Shown here: piece after piece, positions 7,973 through 15,594 of the stretch | Position numbering within the stretch: position 1 is the first letter of the stretch | Layout: every line of letters begins with the position of its first letter | DNA from: Salinisphaera sp. UBA6602 | GTDB lineage: Bacteria > Pseudomonadota > Gammaproteobacteria > Nevskiales > Salinisphaeraceae | Direction of reading: 5' to 3' | Length of the DNA stretch: 26,285 nucleotides | NCBI GenBank assembly: GCA_002433465.1 | Contig: DJIE01000143.1 | Location: 1-26,285, forward strand | Translations under genes and position numbers: made by a program | Notes under the pieces: generated by a model | Databases searched by the model: none | Told to the model about the DNA's origin: nothing | The model's input: the letters and a program-made list of their open reading frames with translations, nothing else

Positions 7973-9274
7973 ATGCCCAGCCACCGTTCACAGGCTACGC
8001 CGAAATCGTCGATGCACCCGGCCAGGCGCATGAGGCGCTGGTCAGGCCGCGCGCTGGCCCCCACCCTGCTCCTCGGCGCTGGCATAGCCGCCGCCGGCCC
8101 ATCCCAGGCCGAATCCACGTACGACGCCGACGTAAGCGGGGCGCCGGATATCGCCACCCGCGATACGCTGCTCGGCGATATGGGCGGGCTGCGCCCCGCT
8201 GCACAAGCCCGTGGGCTGAGCTTCGATGCGGTGGCCATCGGCGATTATTCGATCGTACTCGACGGCGGCGCGGAGCCACGCGCAACCGCCGCGCGCTATC
8301 TGATCGAGGCCGGCATCGAGCTGGATACCGAGGCCGCCTTTGGCTGGCCGGGCGGCACGCTGCGCGCGTCCTACCTGGGCTTTCACGGCGACAACGGCAA
8401 CCTCGACAGCGGCGATATCCAGGTCTATTCCAACATCGACGAAACGCCGCTGGATGCGTTCTATTCGCTCTGGTATCGCCAGGATCTGTTCGACGAGCGC
8501 CTGGCCATCAAGATCGGCAAGATGGATGCCAACGAAGACTTCGCCTATGTCGACAACGGCGATCAGTTCCTGAATTCCTCGCCCGGGTTTTCGCCCACCA
8601 TCCTGGCGTTTCCCTCCTACCCCGATCCGGCCACCGGCATCGCGTTGTTCGCGGAGCTACCGGCCGGCGTCTATGCCCGTGCCGGCGTCTATGACGGCTC
8701 CAGCCTCAACGGCCGACGTACCGGTACGCGCGGGCCGGACAATTTTCTGGGCGACGACAGCGACCGCTTCAGCGTTGGCGAAGTCGGCCTCGAGTACCGG
8801 CTTGCCGAGCTGGACGGGCGGCTGGGATTCGGCTATTGGCGGCACGACGGCGACTTCCCTCGTTTCGACGGCGGCGTGGATGACAGCAGCGACGGCGTGT
8901 ATCTGGTCTGGGACCAATCGCTCTACGACGACCCGGCCTCGCCGCTGGCAGTCGACGGCTTTGCCCAATATGGCCGGGCCGACGAGCAGGTGAGCGAATT
9001 GGCTTCGCATATCGGCGCCGGGGTTCAGGTCACCGGCCTGATCGCCGACCGTCCCGACGATCTCACCGGTTTGATGGTCAGCCGGGTGGATTTCTCCGAC
9101 GCGCCGGGGGCCGGCTTCACCCAGGACCACGAAACCGCGCTCGAAGTCTTCCACGCCGTTCAGGTCACGCCCTGGATGGCGCTCAAGCCGGACTTCCAGT
9201 ACATCGTCAACCCCGGCGGCATGGGACTGGACGACGCCAGGGTCGCGACCCTGCGCGGCGAGATCGCCTTCTAG
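7973..9274 (+). CDS. OprB-family porin
   Basis: A 433-residue outer-membrane beta-barrel protein. A long basic N-region (MPSHRSQATPKSS...RRMRRW) precedes a hydrophobic core and probable cleavage after GPSQA near residue 43. The mature part matches PF04966 (OprB): GGLRPAAQARGLSFDAVAIGDY, ELDTEAAFGWPGGTLRASYLG, YSLWYRQDLFDERLAIKIGKMDAN, FLNSSPGFSPTI and FPSYPDPATG. The C terminus ends in Phe (GEIAF), as expected for BAM-dependent barrels. AAGGA sits 6 nt before ATG 7973; ATGs at residues 12 and 18 would give a shorter signal peptide but lack such a site. OprB itself passes sugars; here the gene is divergent from sitA across 157 bp, so metal-linked control is possible. Substrate unknown. Confidence 0.87.
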   Translation: MPSHRSQATPKSSMHPARRMRRWSGRALAPTLLLGAGIAAAGPSQAESTYDADVSGAPDIATRDTLLGDMGGLRPAAQARGLSFDAVAIGDYSIVLDGGAEPRATAARYLIEAGIELDTEAAFGWPGGTLRASYLGFHGDNGNLDSGDIQVYSNIDETPLDAFYSLWYRQDLFDERLAIKIGKMDANEDFAYVDNGDQFLNSSPGFSPTILAFPSYPDPATGIALFAELPAGVYARAGVYDGSSLNGRRTGTRGPDNFLGDDSDRFSVGEVGLEYRLAELDGRLGFGYWRHDGDFPRFDGGVDDSSDGVYLVWDQSLYDDPASPLAVDGFAQYGRADEQVSELASHIGAGVQVTGLIADRPDDLTGLMVSRVDFSDAPGAGFTQDHETALEVFHAVQVTPWMALKPDFQYIVNPGGMGLDDARVATLRGEIAF

Positions 9275-9304
9275 CCACGGCCGGCCCGACATGACGGCAC
9301 GCGT

Positions 9305-9333
9305 TTGACGTAGAAGCCCGGGCGGCCTAAAAC
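9305..9333 (+). promoter_or_regulatory. promoter giving a leaderless metallophosphoesterase mRNA
   Basis: TTGACG (9305-9310) and TAAAAC (9328-9333) are separated by exactly 17 nt. The ATG at 9341 begins 8 nt after the last base of the -10, which is where transcription should start. No Shine-Dalgarno lies in the seven intervening bases. The mRNA is predicted to start at or within a base of the A of the ATG. Confidence 0.55.
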
Positions 9334-9340
9334 GTTCGCC

Positions 9341-10222
9341 ATGAAATTCGGCGTCATCGGCGACATACACGGCTTCTGGGACGAACGCGATACCGCGTTC
9401 TTCAATGCCAGCGACTACGACATGCTGTTGTTCGTGGGCGACTTCGCGCGCGTGGTCAACAGTCTTCCCGTGGCGCGCCAGCTCGCCGCCCTGACCAAGC
9501 CGGCCTGGGCCATTCCGGGCAATCACGACGGCGTAGGCCTGTGGCAGCTGCTTGCCGAGGTCAAGAACCGGCCCCTGGCGGCGCGGCTGGGCGCCCGCGG
9601 TATGCACAAACGCGTACGTCAGCTCGACGAGGCCCTGGGCGGCGTCCGTCTGGGCGGCTATACCCTGGCCGAACTCGATCGCGACCTGGGCCTGCTTGTC
9701 GCCCGTCCGCATGCCATGGGGCCCGACCGTTTCTATTATCGCCACTATCTGAAATCGGCTTTCGGTGTCACCGATTTCCAGGCCAGCGCGGACAAGCTAT
9801 GCGCGCTCGTCGACGCCGCCCCCGAAAACCTCATCGTGCTGGCCCACAACGGCCCGGGCGGCCTGGGCGATACACCGGGTACGCCCTTCGGCTGCGACTT
9901 CGACCCGGAACACGGCGACTTCGGCGACCCGGATCTGCGCTCCGCCATCGACCATGCCCACGCCACGGGCCGGCACGTTCGCGCGGTGCTGGCCGGGCAT
10001 ATGCACCATCGCAGCAAGCATACCGGCGCCTGGCGCGATACCTGGGCTCAGGACGCCGCCACGCTCTATCTCAATGCCGCACGCGTGCCGCGTATCGAAG
10101 ACGACGGCGCAAGGCGCCACCATATTGCGCTCACGGTCGACGCCGATACAGTGCAGGCCGAAACCGTGTTCGTCGACAACGCCGGTCACGAGGTCAGCCG
10201 TTGCCCGCTCGGGCGCGCCTGA
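9341..10222 (+). CDS. metallophosphoesterase, TIGR04168-like
   Basis: A 293-residue soluble calcineurin-like phosphoesterase with all the metal-site blocks: GDIH (7-10), GDF (33-35), GNHD (60-63), AHNG (168-171) and GHMHH (219-223). These bind two divalent metals for phosphoester hydrolysis. The overall pattern (FGVIGDIHGFWDERD..., YYRHYLKSAFGV..., NGPGGLGD) resembles the TIGR04168 group known from cyanobacteria, plants and some proteobacteria, whose substrate is not established to my knowledge. The start at 9341 places the GDIH motif close to the N terminus, as in the family. It stands alone between the porin and a convergent MFS gene whose stop is 11 bp away. A short imperfect hairpin around 10226-10251 is too weak to call a terminator. 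Confidence 0.85.
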   Translation: MKFGVIGDIHGFWDERDTAFFNASDYDMLLFVGDFARVVNSLPVARQLAALTKPAWAIPGNHDGVGLWQLLAEVKNRPLAARLGARGMHKRVRQLDEALGGVRLGGYTLAELDRDLGLLVARPHAMGPDRFYYRHYLKSAFGVTDFQASADKLCALVDAAPENLIVLAHNGPGGLGDTPGTPFGCDFDPEHGDFGDPDLRSAIDHAHATGRHVRAVLAGHMHHRSKHTGAWRDTWAQDAATLYLNAARVPRIEDDGARRHHIALTVDADTVQAETVFVDNAGHEVSRCPLGRA

Positions 10223-10233
10223 GCGCGAGATCG

Positions 10234-11451
10234 CTAGCGCTCGCTTGCGATCAAGCCGCACAGGGGTAACGTCATCACCAGCATCAGCAGGCCCACGCCG
10301 GCATAGCTCGGCCCGAAACCCAGCAGGCGGCCGAGCTCCAGACCGGCGGCCGGGCCGAGCGCGCCGCCGAAATCGCTCGACCACTGATACACCGACAACG
10401 CCCGGCCGTGCAGATGCGCAGGCGCGACATCGCCGAGCAGCGTCAGCAAGGGAATGGTCAGCCCGCCCGAGCCGACGCCGATCACCATCAGCGCCGCGGC
10501 CGCGGTAAGCGATGTACCGGCCAGGCCGAGACCCACGAAACCGATGGCCACCAGGGCCATGGCCGGCAGCAGCAATCGCGTGCGCGATGCCGAGCGATCG
10601 AGTATGCGCCCCGCGGCCAGCGACGCACCCGCCCGAGCGGTCATGAGCACCGCCATAAGCAGGCCGGCACTGCCTTCCGGGCCCAGCCCGAATACGAACA
10701 GCCCGCGCTGATCCACCAGCACCGCGATGGTGGCCAGCAGCACGCCGGATACGGCAAAGAACAGCAGCGCGTTCGCGCCCCAGATGATGCGCAACGTCTT
10801 CACGCTTAGAAGCGCACGCCACTGTTCGCGCGTGCTTTCGCTGTCCGTGCTCGGCCGTTTTTCCCCCGCCTGTGGCGCCGGCGTGGGTGGCAGCAGGAAC
10901 AGCGTCAACGTGGCGGCGGCCACGCTCAGCGCGGTGGCGGTTAAAAACGCGGCGTTGGCCGAGGCCGCATCGGCGATCAGTCCGCCGATGACGAGCCCCG
11001 CGGGCAGCCCCAGGCTGATGGCCGTACGCACACGCGCGGTCATGCCACCTCGGCTGGCGCGTGGCGCGATGGCCATCACTGCCGCCAGGGTGCCCACCAG
11101 CAGCAGCGAGGAACCGATACCCCAGATGACGCGCCCGGCAAGAAACCACAGGCCCGGCGAATCGGCCACGAGCCCCACGGAGAAGGCCAGCGTACCGGCG
11201 GCCTCGATGGCCAGGCCCACCGCCACGGGCCAGCGGGCGCCAAAACGATCGAGCAGACTGCCGGTGACCGGATTGAAACCCAAGCGGGTGATGCGGTTGG
11301 CCGACAGGATCAGCCCGATCATGAACCCGGAAATACCCAGATCCATACCGATCACCGGGAGAATCGGGAACACAACGCCACCGCCCACGCCGCCCAGAAA
11401 GGCGATGCCGGCAATCCCCCACCCGGTCGCGGGGCTTTGTTTAGGTTGCAC
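10234..11451 (-). CDS. MFS transporter
   Basis: A 405-residue major facilitator with 12 predicted hydrophobic segments in two halves joined by a hydrophilic linker (about residues 190-212, QAGEKRPSTDSESTREQW). The loop after helix 2 carries GSLLDRFGARW, the Arg/Gly-rich motif A of MFS carriers, echoed in the second half by GRILDRSASRTRL. It resembles drug/metabolite efflux members; substrate cannot be predicted. The only sensible start is a GTG at 11451 (no ATG precedes helix 1, and no clear Shine-Dalgarno). The gene lies 14 nt after the stop of the upstream symporter on the same strand, so the pair is probably one transcript. Confidence 0.85.
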   Translation of the reverse strand: MQPKQSPATGWGIAGIAFLGGVGGGVVFPILPVIGMDLGISGFMIGLILSANRITRLGFNPVTGSLLDRFGARWPVAVGLAIEAAGTLAFSVGLVADSPGLWFLAGRVIWGIGSSLLLVGTLAAVMAIAPRASRGGMTARVRTAISLGLPAGLVIGGLIADAASANAAFLTATALSVAAATLTLFLLPPTPAPQAGEKRPSTDSESTREQWRALLSVKTLRIIWGANALLFFAVSGVLLATIAVLVDQRGLFVFGLGPEGSAGLLMAVLMTARAGASLAAGRILDRSASRTRLLLPAMALVAIGFVGLGLAGTSLTAAAALMVIGVGSGGLTIPLLTLLGDVAPAHLHGRALSVYQWSSDFGGALGPAAGLELGRLLGFGPSYAGVGLLMLVMTLPLCGLIASER

Positions 11452-11465
11452 CGGCGCGCTGAAAA

Positions 11466-12488
11466 TCAGCGGCTGGCCCGCGATACGGCTTCGGCAGTCT
11501 GTATTTCAGCCGCGTCCGCAGCCCGGCCGTAGCGCGCGGCGACCAGAGCGCACACAATCAGCTGCAGCTGATGGAACAGCATCAGCGGCAGCACGGCACT
11601 GCCCAAGGCGCTGCCCGCGAACAGAACCTTGGCGATGGGAATACCGCTGGCCAGGGATTTCTTGGAACCACAGAACAGCAGCACGATTTCATCCTCGCGG
11701 GAGAAAAAGCGCCGGCCGACCGCGAAGGTCAGGCCCATCACGATCGCCAGCAGCACGGCACATACCACCGCGATGACCGCCAGTGCCGACAACGGCGTGC
11801 GCTGCCAGAGCCCTTCCACCACCGACGCACTGAACGCGCCGTAGACCACCAGCACGATCGAGCCCTGATCGACGAACTTGACCAGCCTGGGGTGTGCGGC
11901 CACCCAGCTGCCGATCCAGCGCCGCGCGATCTGGCCGACAACGAACGGCAGCAGAATCTTGACCAGAATATCGACCACGGCGTTGAGCGAACCACCGCCG
12001 CTGATCGACTCGCTGCTGATCAGCAACCCGGCCAGCAACGGCGTGATGAAAACGCCCAGCAGGTTGGACAGGCTGGCGCTGCACACGGCCCCCGGAATAT
12101 TGCCGCGGGCCACCGAGGTAAACGCGATCGACGACTGTACCGTCGACGGCAGCAGGCACAGGAACAGCACCCCTGCGAGCAGTTCCGGCGTGAGCCAGCC
12201 CGCCAGCAGGGGCTGCGACACCAGACCGATTAACGGAAACAGGGCGAACGTGGCCAGCAGCACCGCCACATGCAGTCGCCAGTTCGTCGCACCCGCATAA
12301 ATGGCGTCGCGCGAGAGCTTTGCCCCGTGCAGGAAGAACAGCAGCGCGATGGCGGCGTTGGTGAGATAGTCGTAATAGACCGCCGCGGTGCCGTGGATCG
12401 GCAGAAAACTCGCGAGCGCGATGGCGCACAGCAGCGCGAGGATGAATCGATCCGGCAGGATCCGCTTGAGCCAGCTTAATTTCTGCAT
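11466..12488 (-). CDS. bile acid:sodium symporter family protein (YfeH/SBF-like)
   Basis: A 340-residue membrane protein of the SBF-like group (PF13593), with about nine to ten hydrophobic segments. Family stretches include ALLFFLHGAKLSRDAI, LCLLPSTVQSSIAFTSVARGN, ALCSASLSNLLGV-like sequence and FCGSKKSLASGIPIAKVLF. E. coli YfeH is the best-known relative; substrate is not established. I start it at ATG 12488 (MQKLSWLKRILPDRF), matching the family's usual N terminus. A GTG at 12524 would add 12 residues whose codons are the promoter itself (see 12495-12523), so it is rejected. Downstream, 14 nt separate it from the MFS gene. The mRNA is predicted to be leaderless. Confidence 0.85.
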   Translation of the reverse strand: MQKLSWLKRILPDRFILALLCAIALASFLPIHGTAAVYYDYLTNAAIALLFFLHGAKLSRDAIYAGATNWRLHVAVLLATFALFPLIGLVSQPLLAGWLTPELLAGVLFLCLLPSTVQSSIAFTSVARGNIPGAVCSASLSNLLGVFITPLLAGLLISSESISGGGSLNAVVDILVKILLPFVVGQIARRWIGSWVAAHPRLVKFVDQGSIVLVVYGAFSASVVEGLWQRTPLSALAVIAVVCAVLLAIVMGLTFAVGRRFFSREDEIVLLFCGSKKSLASGIPIAKVLFAGSALGSAVLPLMLFHQLQLIVCALVAARYGRAADAAEIQTAEAVSRASR

Positions 12489-12494
12489 AGCGCA

Positions 12495-12523
12495 ATTATA
12501 CCGGCCGCGCCCTGGCCTGTTCA
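12495..12523 (-). promoter_or_regulatory. promoter giving a leaderless symporter mRNA
   Basis: On the minus strand a perfect TATAAT (12500-12495) follows TGAACA (12523-12518, 4 of 6 matches to the -35) with a 17-nt spacer. Only six bases (TGCGCT) separate the -10 from ATG 12488, so transcription should begin at or next to the A of the start codon. No ribosome-binding site can exist in such a transcript. Confidence 0.65.
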
Positions 12524-12592
12524 CGCTTCACGCCCGACGGCCCGAAACCGCGCCGGCCGAAGCCATACCACGCCTGGCGTGCGTGCTGGTCG

Positions 12593-12601
12593 TGGCAGAA
12601 T
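12593..12601 (+). promoter_or_regulatory. mutM: possible extended -10 of mutM, leaderless geometry
   Basis: TGG-CAGAAT forms an extended -10 (TGn plus 4 of 6 bases). Six bases follow before the mutM ATG at 12608, the same spacing as at the divergent symporter. No good -35 is present (CTGGCG, 3 of 6, at 16 bp). Suggestive only. Confidence 0.35.
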
Positions 12602-12607
12602 GGTGCG

Positions 12608-13423
12608 ATGCCCGAGTTGCCCGAAGTCGAAACCACGCGCGCGGGGATCGAACCGCATGTGCGCGGCCAGCGCGTGCGTACGGTCGTCGTGCGCCAACCC
12701 CAGCTGCGCTGGCCGGTGTCCGAGGCGCTGGCGCGGGTACTGCCGGGCCAGCGCATCCGCACCGTCCATCGGCGCGCGAAATATCTGTTGTTCGAAGCCG
12801 AGACCGGGCATGTCTGCCTGCACCTGGGCATGTCCGGGCGGCTGCGTATCGTGCCCGCCGATACGCCTGTGGCCACGCACGATCATGTCGATATCGTGCT
12901 CGACAACGACTGGACGGTGCGCTTCAACGACGCCCGGCGTTTCGGTTCGATATTCTGGCTCGACGAGCCGCCGCAGACGTTCTCGCTGCTGGCCCATCTG
13001 GGCCCGGAACCGCTCGGCGATGCGTTCGACGGCGACTGGCTCTATGCCCGATCACGCGCACGCCGCGCGCCGGTGAAGACGTTCATCATGGACAGCGCGA
13101 CCGTGGTCGGCGTGGGCAATATCTATGCCTGCGAAGCACTACACGCCGCCCGTATTCATCCCCGCCGGCCGGCGGGGCGCATTGGCAGGACGCGTTACCA
13201 TGCCCTCGCAGCGGCCATACGGCAGGTATTGGCCGATGCCATCGTGGCCGGGGGCACGACATTACGCGACTATATCGGCGTGGACGGGGATACCGGGTAT
13301 TTTCAGCTGCGCCTGGCCGCCTATGGCAAGGCCGGGCAGCCCTGCCCGCGCGGCTGTGGGCCGATCCGTCGTGAAGTCATCGGCCAGCGCAGCACCTTCT
13401 TCTGCCCGGTCTGCCAGAAATGA
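12608..13423 (+). CDS. mutM: formamidopyrimidine-DNA glycosylase MutM (Fpg)
   Basis: A 271-residue bifunctional DNA glycosylase/AP lyase that removes 8-oxoguanine and formamidopyrimidines. The N terminus is the invariant PELPEVE, giving catalytic Pro2 and Glu3 after Met removal; Lys58 (RRAKYLL) matches the conserved active-site lysine. The H2TH region includes VVGVGNIYACEALHAARIHP. A C-terminal zinc finger uses Cys246, Cys250, Cys266 and Cys269. The first pair is spaced C-x3-C (CPRGC) instead of the C-x2-C of E. coli MutM, with the overall length unchanged. The start is fixed by the motif. The gene is divergent from the symporter across 119 bp and 45 nt ahead of the GltS-domain gene on the same strand. 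Confidence 0.96.
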   Translation: MPELPEVETTRAGIEPHVRGQRVRTVVVRQPQLRWPVSEALARVLPGQRIRTVHRRAKYLLFEAETGHVCLHLGMSGRLRIVPADTPVATHDHVDIVLDNDWTVRFNDARRFGSIFWLDEPPQTFSLLAHLGPEPLGDAFDGDWLYARSRARRAPVKTFIMDSATVVGVGNIYACEALHAARIHPRRPAGRIGRTRYHALAAAIRQVLADAIVAGGTTLRDYIGVDGDTGYFQLRLAAYGKAGQPCPRGCGPIRREVIGQRSTFFCPVCQK

Positions 13424-13468
13424 ACGCGCTGTTCGGGCGCACCGCTTTCTACTGCCTGGATTGAGTCC

Positions 13469-15058
13469 ATGCGCTATATCGCTTTAATCGCCTTCATTGT
13501 CGCCACCGTGGGGTTCGGCTATCTCACCCTCGGCATGCCGCGTTATTTCGGGCTGTTCTTTCTCATCAGCGTGGCTTTTCTGGGCATGGGGCTGCACGAC
13601 TTCTTCCAGCGCGAACATGCGCTGCTGCGCAACTATCCCCTGCTGGCGCATTTCCGCTGGATGATCGAAGCGATCCGCCCCGAGATCCGCCAGTACCTGC
13701 TGGAGTCGGATACCGAGGCCGCGCCCTTTTCGCGTGAGCACCGCTCGCAGGTTTACCAGCGCGCCAAGAACGTCAACGACGCCGACCCGTTTGGCACCGA
13801 ACACAACGTCTATGCCGAAGGCCACGAATGGCTGGTGCATTCGATCGCGGCCAAGACGCCGAGCGAGACTCCGCCGCGGGTGCGTATCGGCGGCCCGCAG
13901 TGCAGCCAGCCTTATGAGGCCTCTACGCTCAATATTTCGGCGATGAGCTTCGGCTCGCTGTCGGCGAACGCGATCCGCGCGCTCAACCTGGGCGCGGCCA
14001 AGGGCGGCTTTGCCCACGATACCGGCGAGGGCTCGGTCAGCCGCCACCACAAGGAATTCGGCGGCGACCTGATCTGGGAGATCGGCAGCGGTTATTTCGG
14101 CTGCCGGCGCGCGGACGGCGGCTTCGACCGCGATCAGTACGTCCAGGTCGCCAACGATGACCAGGTCAAGATGATCGAGATCAAGCTCAGCCAGGGTGCC
14201 AAACCCGGCCACGGCGGCGTACTGCCCGGCTCCAAGGTCACCCCCGAGATCGCCGAGGCACGCGGTATCGACGTGGGGCAGACCTGTGTTTCGCCGCCGT
14301 CGCACTCGGCATTTTCCACGCCGATCGAACTGATGGAGTTCATTGCCGATCTGCGCGAGGGTGCGAACGGCAAGCCAGTGGGCTTCAAGCTCTGCGTGGG
14401 CCACGGCTGGCAGTTCATGTCCATCGCCAAGGCCATGCTCAAGACCGGCATCACCCCGGATTTCATCGTCGTCGACGGCGCCGAGGGCGGCACCGGCGCG
14501 GCCCCGCTGGAGCTGGCCGACCATGTCGGCACGCCACTGCGTGAGGGCCTGGTGTGGGTACACAACACGCTCGTCGGCGCAGGGCTGCGCGATCGTATCC
14601 GTATCGGCGCCTCGGGCAAGATCACCTCCGGCTTCAAGATGGCCGCGAACATGGCCCTGGGCGCGGACTGGTGCAACTCGGCGCGCGGCTTCATGTTCGC
14701 GGTGGGCTGCGTACAGTCAGAATCCTGTCATACCGACCGCTGCCCCACCGGCGTAGCCACCCAGAACAAATGGCGCCAGCGCGCGGTGGTGGTGCCCGAC
14801 AAGGGCGAACGCGTCTACAACTTCCATCGGCGTACGGTCGCGGCCATGCAGGAAGTCGTCGCCACGGTCGGCCTCGACCATCCCGGCCAGCTCCGCCCGG
14901 AACATCTGTGCCGGCGTACTACCGACTCCGAAATCCATACCGCCGACCAGGTCTACCGGTTCCTGGAAACCGGCGAGCTGCTCACCCGCCAGGGCGACGG
15001 CCGCTACGAGCAGGCCTGGCGCAAGGCACAGGCGCATAGTTTCCTGCCCGCGATCTAG
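13469..15058 (+). CDS. membrane-anchored FMN-binding glutamate synthase-like protein
   Basis: A 529-residue protein. Residues 1-50 hold two hydrophobic segments (IALIAFIVATVGFGYLTLG and YFGLFFLISVAFLGMG), so it is membrane-anchored. The rest is a GltS-type FMN barrel (PF01645): NISAMSFGSLSANAIRALN, GEGSVSRHH, KLSQGAKPGHGGVLPG, VVDGAEGGTGAAP and GASGKITSGFKMA. Cys414, Cys420 and Cys425 form C-x5-C-x4-C, the 3Fe-4S motif of glutamate synthase large subunits. The glutaminase and GXGXG domains of true GltB are absent, so it cannot release ammonia from glutamine on its own. Members of this 'FMN-binding glutamate synthase family' are common and biochemically poorly defined. It could be an FMN oxidoreductase or transferase with another partner. 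Confidence 0.88.
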   Translation: MRYIALIAFIVATVGFGYLTLGMPRYFGLFFLISVAFLGMGLHDFFQREHALLRNYPLLAHFRWMIEAIRPEIRQYLLESDTEAAPFSREHRSQVYQRAKNVNDADPFGTEHNVYAEGHEWLVHSIAAKTPSETPPRVRIGGPQCSQPYEASTLNISAMSFGSLSANAIRALNLGAAKGGFAHDTGEGSVSRHHKEFGGDLIWEIGSGYFGCRRADGGFDRDQYVQVANDDQVKMIEIKLSQGAKPGHGGVLPGSKVTPEIAEARGIDVGQTCVSPPSHSAFSTPIELMEFIADLREGANGKPVGFKLCVGHGWQFMSIAKAMLKTGITPDFIVVDGAEGGTGAAPLELADHVGTPLREGLVWVHNTLVGAGLRDRIRIGASGKITSGFKMAANMALGADWCNSARGFMFAVGCVQSESCHTDRCPTGVATQNKWRQRAVVVPDKGERVYNFHRRTVAAMQEVVATVGLDHPGQLRPEHLCRRTTDSEIHTADQVYRFLETGELLTRQGDGRYEQAWRKAQAHSFLPAI

Positions 15059-15167
15059 GCACCGCGCCCCGAGGACCCGCGAACGATACGGATACGCGCA
15101 GCGCCGACGCATGCGCTACGCTCGGTCATACCGTTCTCACCCAGGGCGCTCTGCGCCGGGAGTACTG

Positions 15168-15590
15168 ATGACCGTAACGACCGTTCACCGGCCGGCCGAG
15201 GCCCCGCAAACCGCGGCCGAGGTTCGCGACTATGCCGGGCAATACTCGACCACGCGCTTCTGGACCAAGGTCTCGCGGGTCGCCAAACGCGCCGGCTACG
15301 AGCTGCTGGAAAAGGCCCTGTGGCTGCACTATGCCGCCCAGCGCCCGGAGACGCCGCGCTGGGCAAGGGTCACCGCCTACGGCGCGCTCGGCTACTTCAT
15401 CCTGCCCATGGACGCGATTCCGGACTGGCTGTTCGGTTTCGGGCTGACCGACGATCTGTCCGCCCTCGCGCTGGCGGTGGCGGCCCTGTCGCAGTACATC
15501 AACGACGACGTGCGCCGCCGTACCGCCCAGAAGCTCGATCAATGGTTCGAGCGCCCCGCTTACAAACGCCCACTGCGGCGAGTCGAGTAA
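15168..15590 (+). CDS. DUF1232 (YkvA-like) membrane protein
   Basis: A 140-residue protein with the DUF1232 core YFILPMDAIPDWLFGFGLTDD (about residues 75-95) followed by a hydrophobic segment ALALAVAAL, ending in a basic tail. DUF1232 proteins are small membrane proteins of unknown function. I chose ATG 15168 because GGGAG lies 5 nt upstream; an in-frame ATG at 15111 would add 19 Arg-rich residues without a site. It is separated from the SDR gene by only 4 nt, so the two are probably co-transcribed, and from the GltS-like gene by 109 bp in which I see nothing else. Confidence 0.85.
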   Translation: MTVTTVHRPAEAPQTAAEVRDYAGQYSTTRFWTKVSRVAKRAGYELLEKALWLHYAAQRPETPRWARVTAYGALGYFILPMDAIPDWLFGFGLTDDLSALALAVAALSQYINDDVRRRTAQKLDQWFERPAYKRPLRRVE

Positions 15591-15594
15591 CATC

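Noticed and set aside
10223..10255. Hairpin between the metallophosphoesterase and MFS genes as a terminator
   Set aside because: GATCGC/GCGATC pairs across a 12-nt loop with no T tract on either strand, so support is too weak.
12489..12524. Twelve-residue N-terminal extension of the symporter from a GTG
   Set aside because: Its codons coincide with the -35/-10 of a strong promoter, and the family begins at the later ATG.
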